DNA from: Dolomedes plantarius
Lineage: Eukaryota > Arthropoda > Arachnida > Araneae > Dolomedidae
Direction: 5' to 3'
Assembly (NCBI GenBank): GCA_907164885.2
Contig: OU015500.1
Location: forward strand, 52,039,533-52,103,532
Length of the DNA: 64,000 bases
The notes beneath the pieces are model-generated. The model was not told where the DNA came from. It saw only the letters and a program-made list of their open reading frames with translations, and did no database searches. Both the position numbers and the translations under genes were made by a program. Numbering within the stretch: the stretch's first letter is position 1; each line of letters begins with the position of its first letter. Shown here piece by piece: positions 62,593-64,000 of the stretch.

Positions 62593-63720
62593 TGTTACAA
62601 TTTGGCTATGCCAGATGTCTAATCTAGGCCTCCAACGACAATTGCTTCCTTGCTTGGAAATATGATTTTTTATTCTCCTCGCAAATTACGTATTCCGACT
62701 GCAGCGCCACTATTTTGCATAATGTAGTATTGTTTGGCACCTTTTACTTAACAACTTATTCAAATTTTAAATGGATTGGCCTAATTTTGAACGTGTTTTC
62801 CCTCTTTTTGTGATTTTTCCTTAATTTTTGGTAATTAGTGTATATACAGTGTTATTGTTTTTATGAATAACACCAAAATTAATTCATGAATTATTTTTAG
62901 TTCAATAGTTTTTTATCTTTTGTTTCTAGACACATGCTATTTCATATACCACAAAATCATGCCTTTGTCCTCACGTATAGAAATCAAATCTTCCTCTGTC
63001 TTACAAGAATGAGGAAACCTTTATTTCGAGTAAAAGGATTTAATGCTTTGTTTGGGCGCCTTGATAACACACCACTATATCCTACACATTTATTACATAG
63101 AGCTAAACAAATAAAACAAAGCAAACACGTCAATTTTATTAATCTAAGAAGTACATATAGATCGTTATTTTTTTTAATCAAATAAAGAAATAATTAAGTT
63201 GCAAATTAATTCCATAAAATGTATTTTTTTTCATTTGTGTCTAGACACTGGTGCTGTAATATGCATCAGCAAATCATATCTTTGTCCTTACGTATGGAAA
63301 CCAAATCTTTCTTCGTCTTAGTAAGAATCAGGGATCTTGGTCCCTGATTAAAAATCACCTAATGTTTTGTTTGGGTGCCATGGTAACAAACCACTATATC
63401 CCACTGAATTTTTATCTAAAGCCCTCTAAAAAGAGAAAAAAGTCCTTTTTTATTTTATCATTCACAAGTTTACGCATAAGGTAATTATTTCTTTTACAAT
63501 AACGAAAATTTATATTACAAATAATTCTAGAGCAATTTTCATTCTCTTAATTTATTTTAGGCACATGTTATGTTCATATAATACCATATCATGCCTTAAA
63601 CATACCAAATCTATTATCTATTATAAATCTTTTTCCGTCCACAAAAGATCAGGAACTTCTGACACCCGTTTAATTGCACGTATCATTTGGTCACCGAGCT
63701 ATTCTAACATATCCTTATTT

Positions 63721-64000
63721 CTGAAACTTTGCCATCTCATGCATTGAAATTTTTTAAAAAAACCTACATTTTGTTTTAGTTATATGAGATTTTATATAGA
63801 CAGTTATCTCGAACCAATAGAAAATTATTCATTTTAGTAAGATTATTTTATTTTGCTGCAATACAATAAATAACCCTAAAAACTGGGGCATGATGAAATT
63901 TCACATGTCCCTCCAATGAAAAATAAAATAATGCAAAAATATGGTGTAATTTGATGCCATTATACAAAACTTACAAAACCGAACCGTGCAAATATATCTA
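63721..64000. other. AT-rich non-coding stretch at the window edge
   Basis: Nothing recognised. It may continue the decayed satellite. Confidence 0.4.

Larger units (their letters stand above)
61289..62840 (-). mobile_element. Tc1-like transposon, 1,552 bp, complete but dead
   Basis: It is flanked by TA on both sides (61,287-61,288 and 62,841-62,842). The ends are inverted: left CACTGGTTATCTAAAATTAA, right (inverted) CACTAATTACCAAAAATTAA, with matching sequence continuing to about 40 bp (GGAAGAGTCACAAAAA / GGAAAAATCACAAAAA). The length and the single transposase gene are those of a full Tc1 element. It sits in satellite unit 2, whose sequence continues on both sides. Confidence 0.95.
60770..63720. 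repeat. tandem satellite, about 300-317-bp unit, five units
   Basis: The phrase CATAT.CCA.AAATCATGCC/TTTGTCC starts units with landmark AAATCAT at 60,796, 61,095, 62,954, 63,271 and (diverged) 63,586. Subtracting the Tc1 insertion in unit 2, the periods are 299, 305, 317 and 315 bp. Units share TTTTGTTTGGGTGCCATG-like, AACACACCACTATATCC-like and TTTGTTTCTAGACAC segments. Flanking sequence on the right may contain further decayed units. Confidence 0.9.

Overview
This is an AT-rich, gene-poor stretch of animal nuclear DNA. It has long (TA)n microsatellites, tRNA-headed SINEs, several families of DNA transposons, eukaryotic reverse-transcriptase relics, tandem satellites and no operon-like gene packing. 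The SINE heads and repeat ends look like those of arthropods. I lean towards an arachnid such as a spider, from remembered repeat families only; no search was run.

Layout. 0-2.2 kb is plain AT-rich DNA, followed by a SINE (2.2-2.5 kb). 3.9-7 kb is a tandem satellite (about 398 bp unit, four units) with a dead hAT transposon inserted in its second unit. 9.4-9.8 kb is a SINE-bearing insert between 30-bp direct repeats. 11.2-12.0 kb is a duplicated compound microsatellite followed by an LTR-like block. 14.2-15.1 kb is a GC-rich block: a minus-strand LTR candidate next to five hairpins packed into about 270 bp. 15.5-25 kb holds SINEs and local duplications. 26.5-31.1 kb is a minus-strand reverse-transcriptase relic split by a 3,757-bp Helitron-like element. 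That element is itself a mosaic carrying a smaller Helitron-like copy, a piggyBac transposase fragment, a SINE and internal repeats. 31.7 kb holds a foldback MITE.

The only plausible host-gene signal is at 32.9-34.0 kb: a promoter-like region (CRE, initiator-like site) and, at 33,917-33,974, a short first coding exon encoding a signal peptide and ending in a splice donor in phase 1. No later exon could be recognised. 34-44 kb is intron-like or intergenic sequence with large (TA)n arrays. 44.3-44.7 kb is a large inverted repeat with 182-bp arms. 46.4-48.5 kb is a second, better preserved reverse-transcriptase pseudogene of the same family. 49.1 kb is a Harbinger-like MITE. 51.2-52.1 and 59.1-59.9 kb are two more copies of the small Helitron-like family. 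53.1-54.0 kb is a piggyBac-like non-autonomous element with TTAA target sites. 55.2-58.2 kb is a cluster of tandem arrays (about 184, 125 and 233 bp) and SINEs. 60.8-63.7 kb is a fifth tandem array (about 300-317 bp unit) with a complete but dead Tc1 transposon inserted in one unit.

No complete, intact protein-coding gene is visible. Every transposase and reverse transcriptase carries stops or frameshifts. What is unusual is the nesting and how well many insertion boundaries can be read: A|T for the Helitron-like elements, TA for Tc1, TTAA for piggyBac and about 8 bp for hAT.
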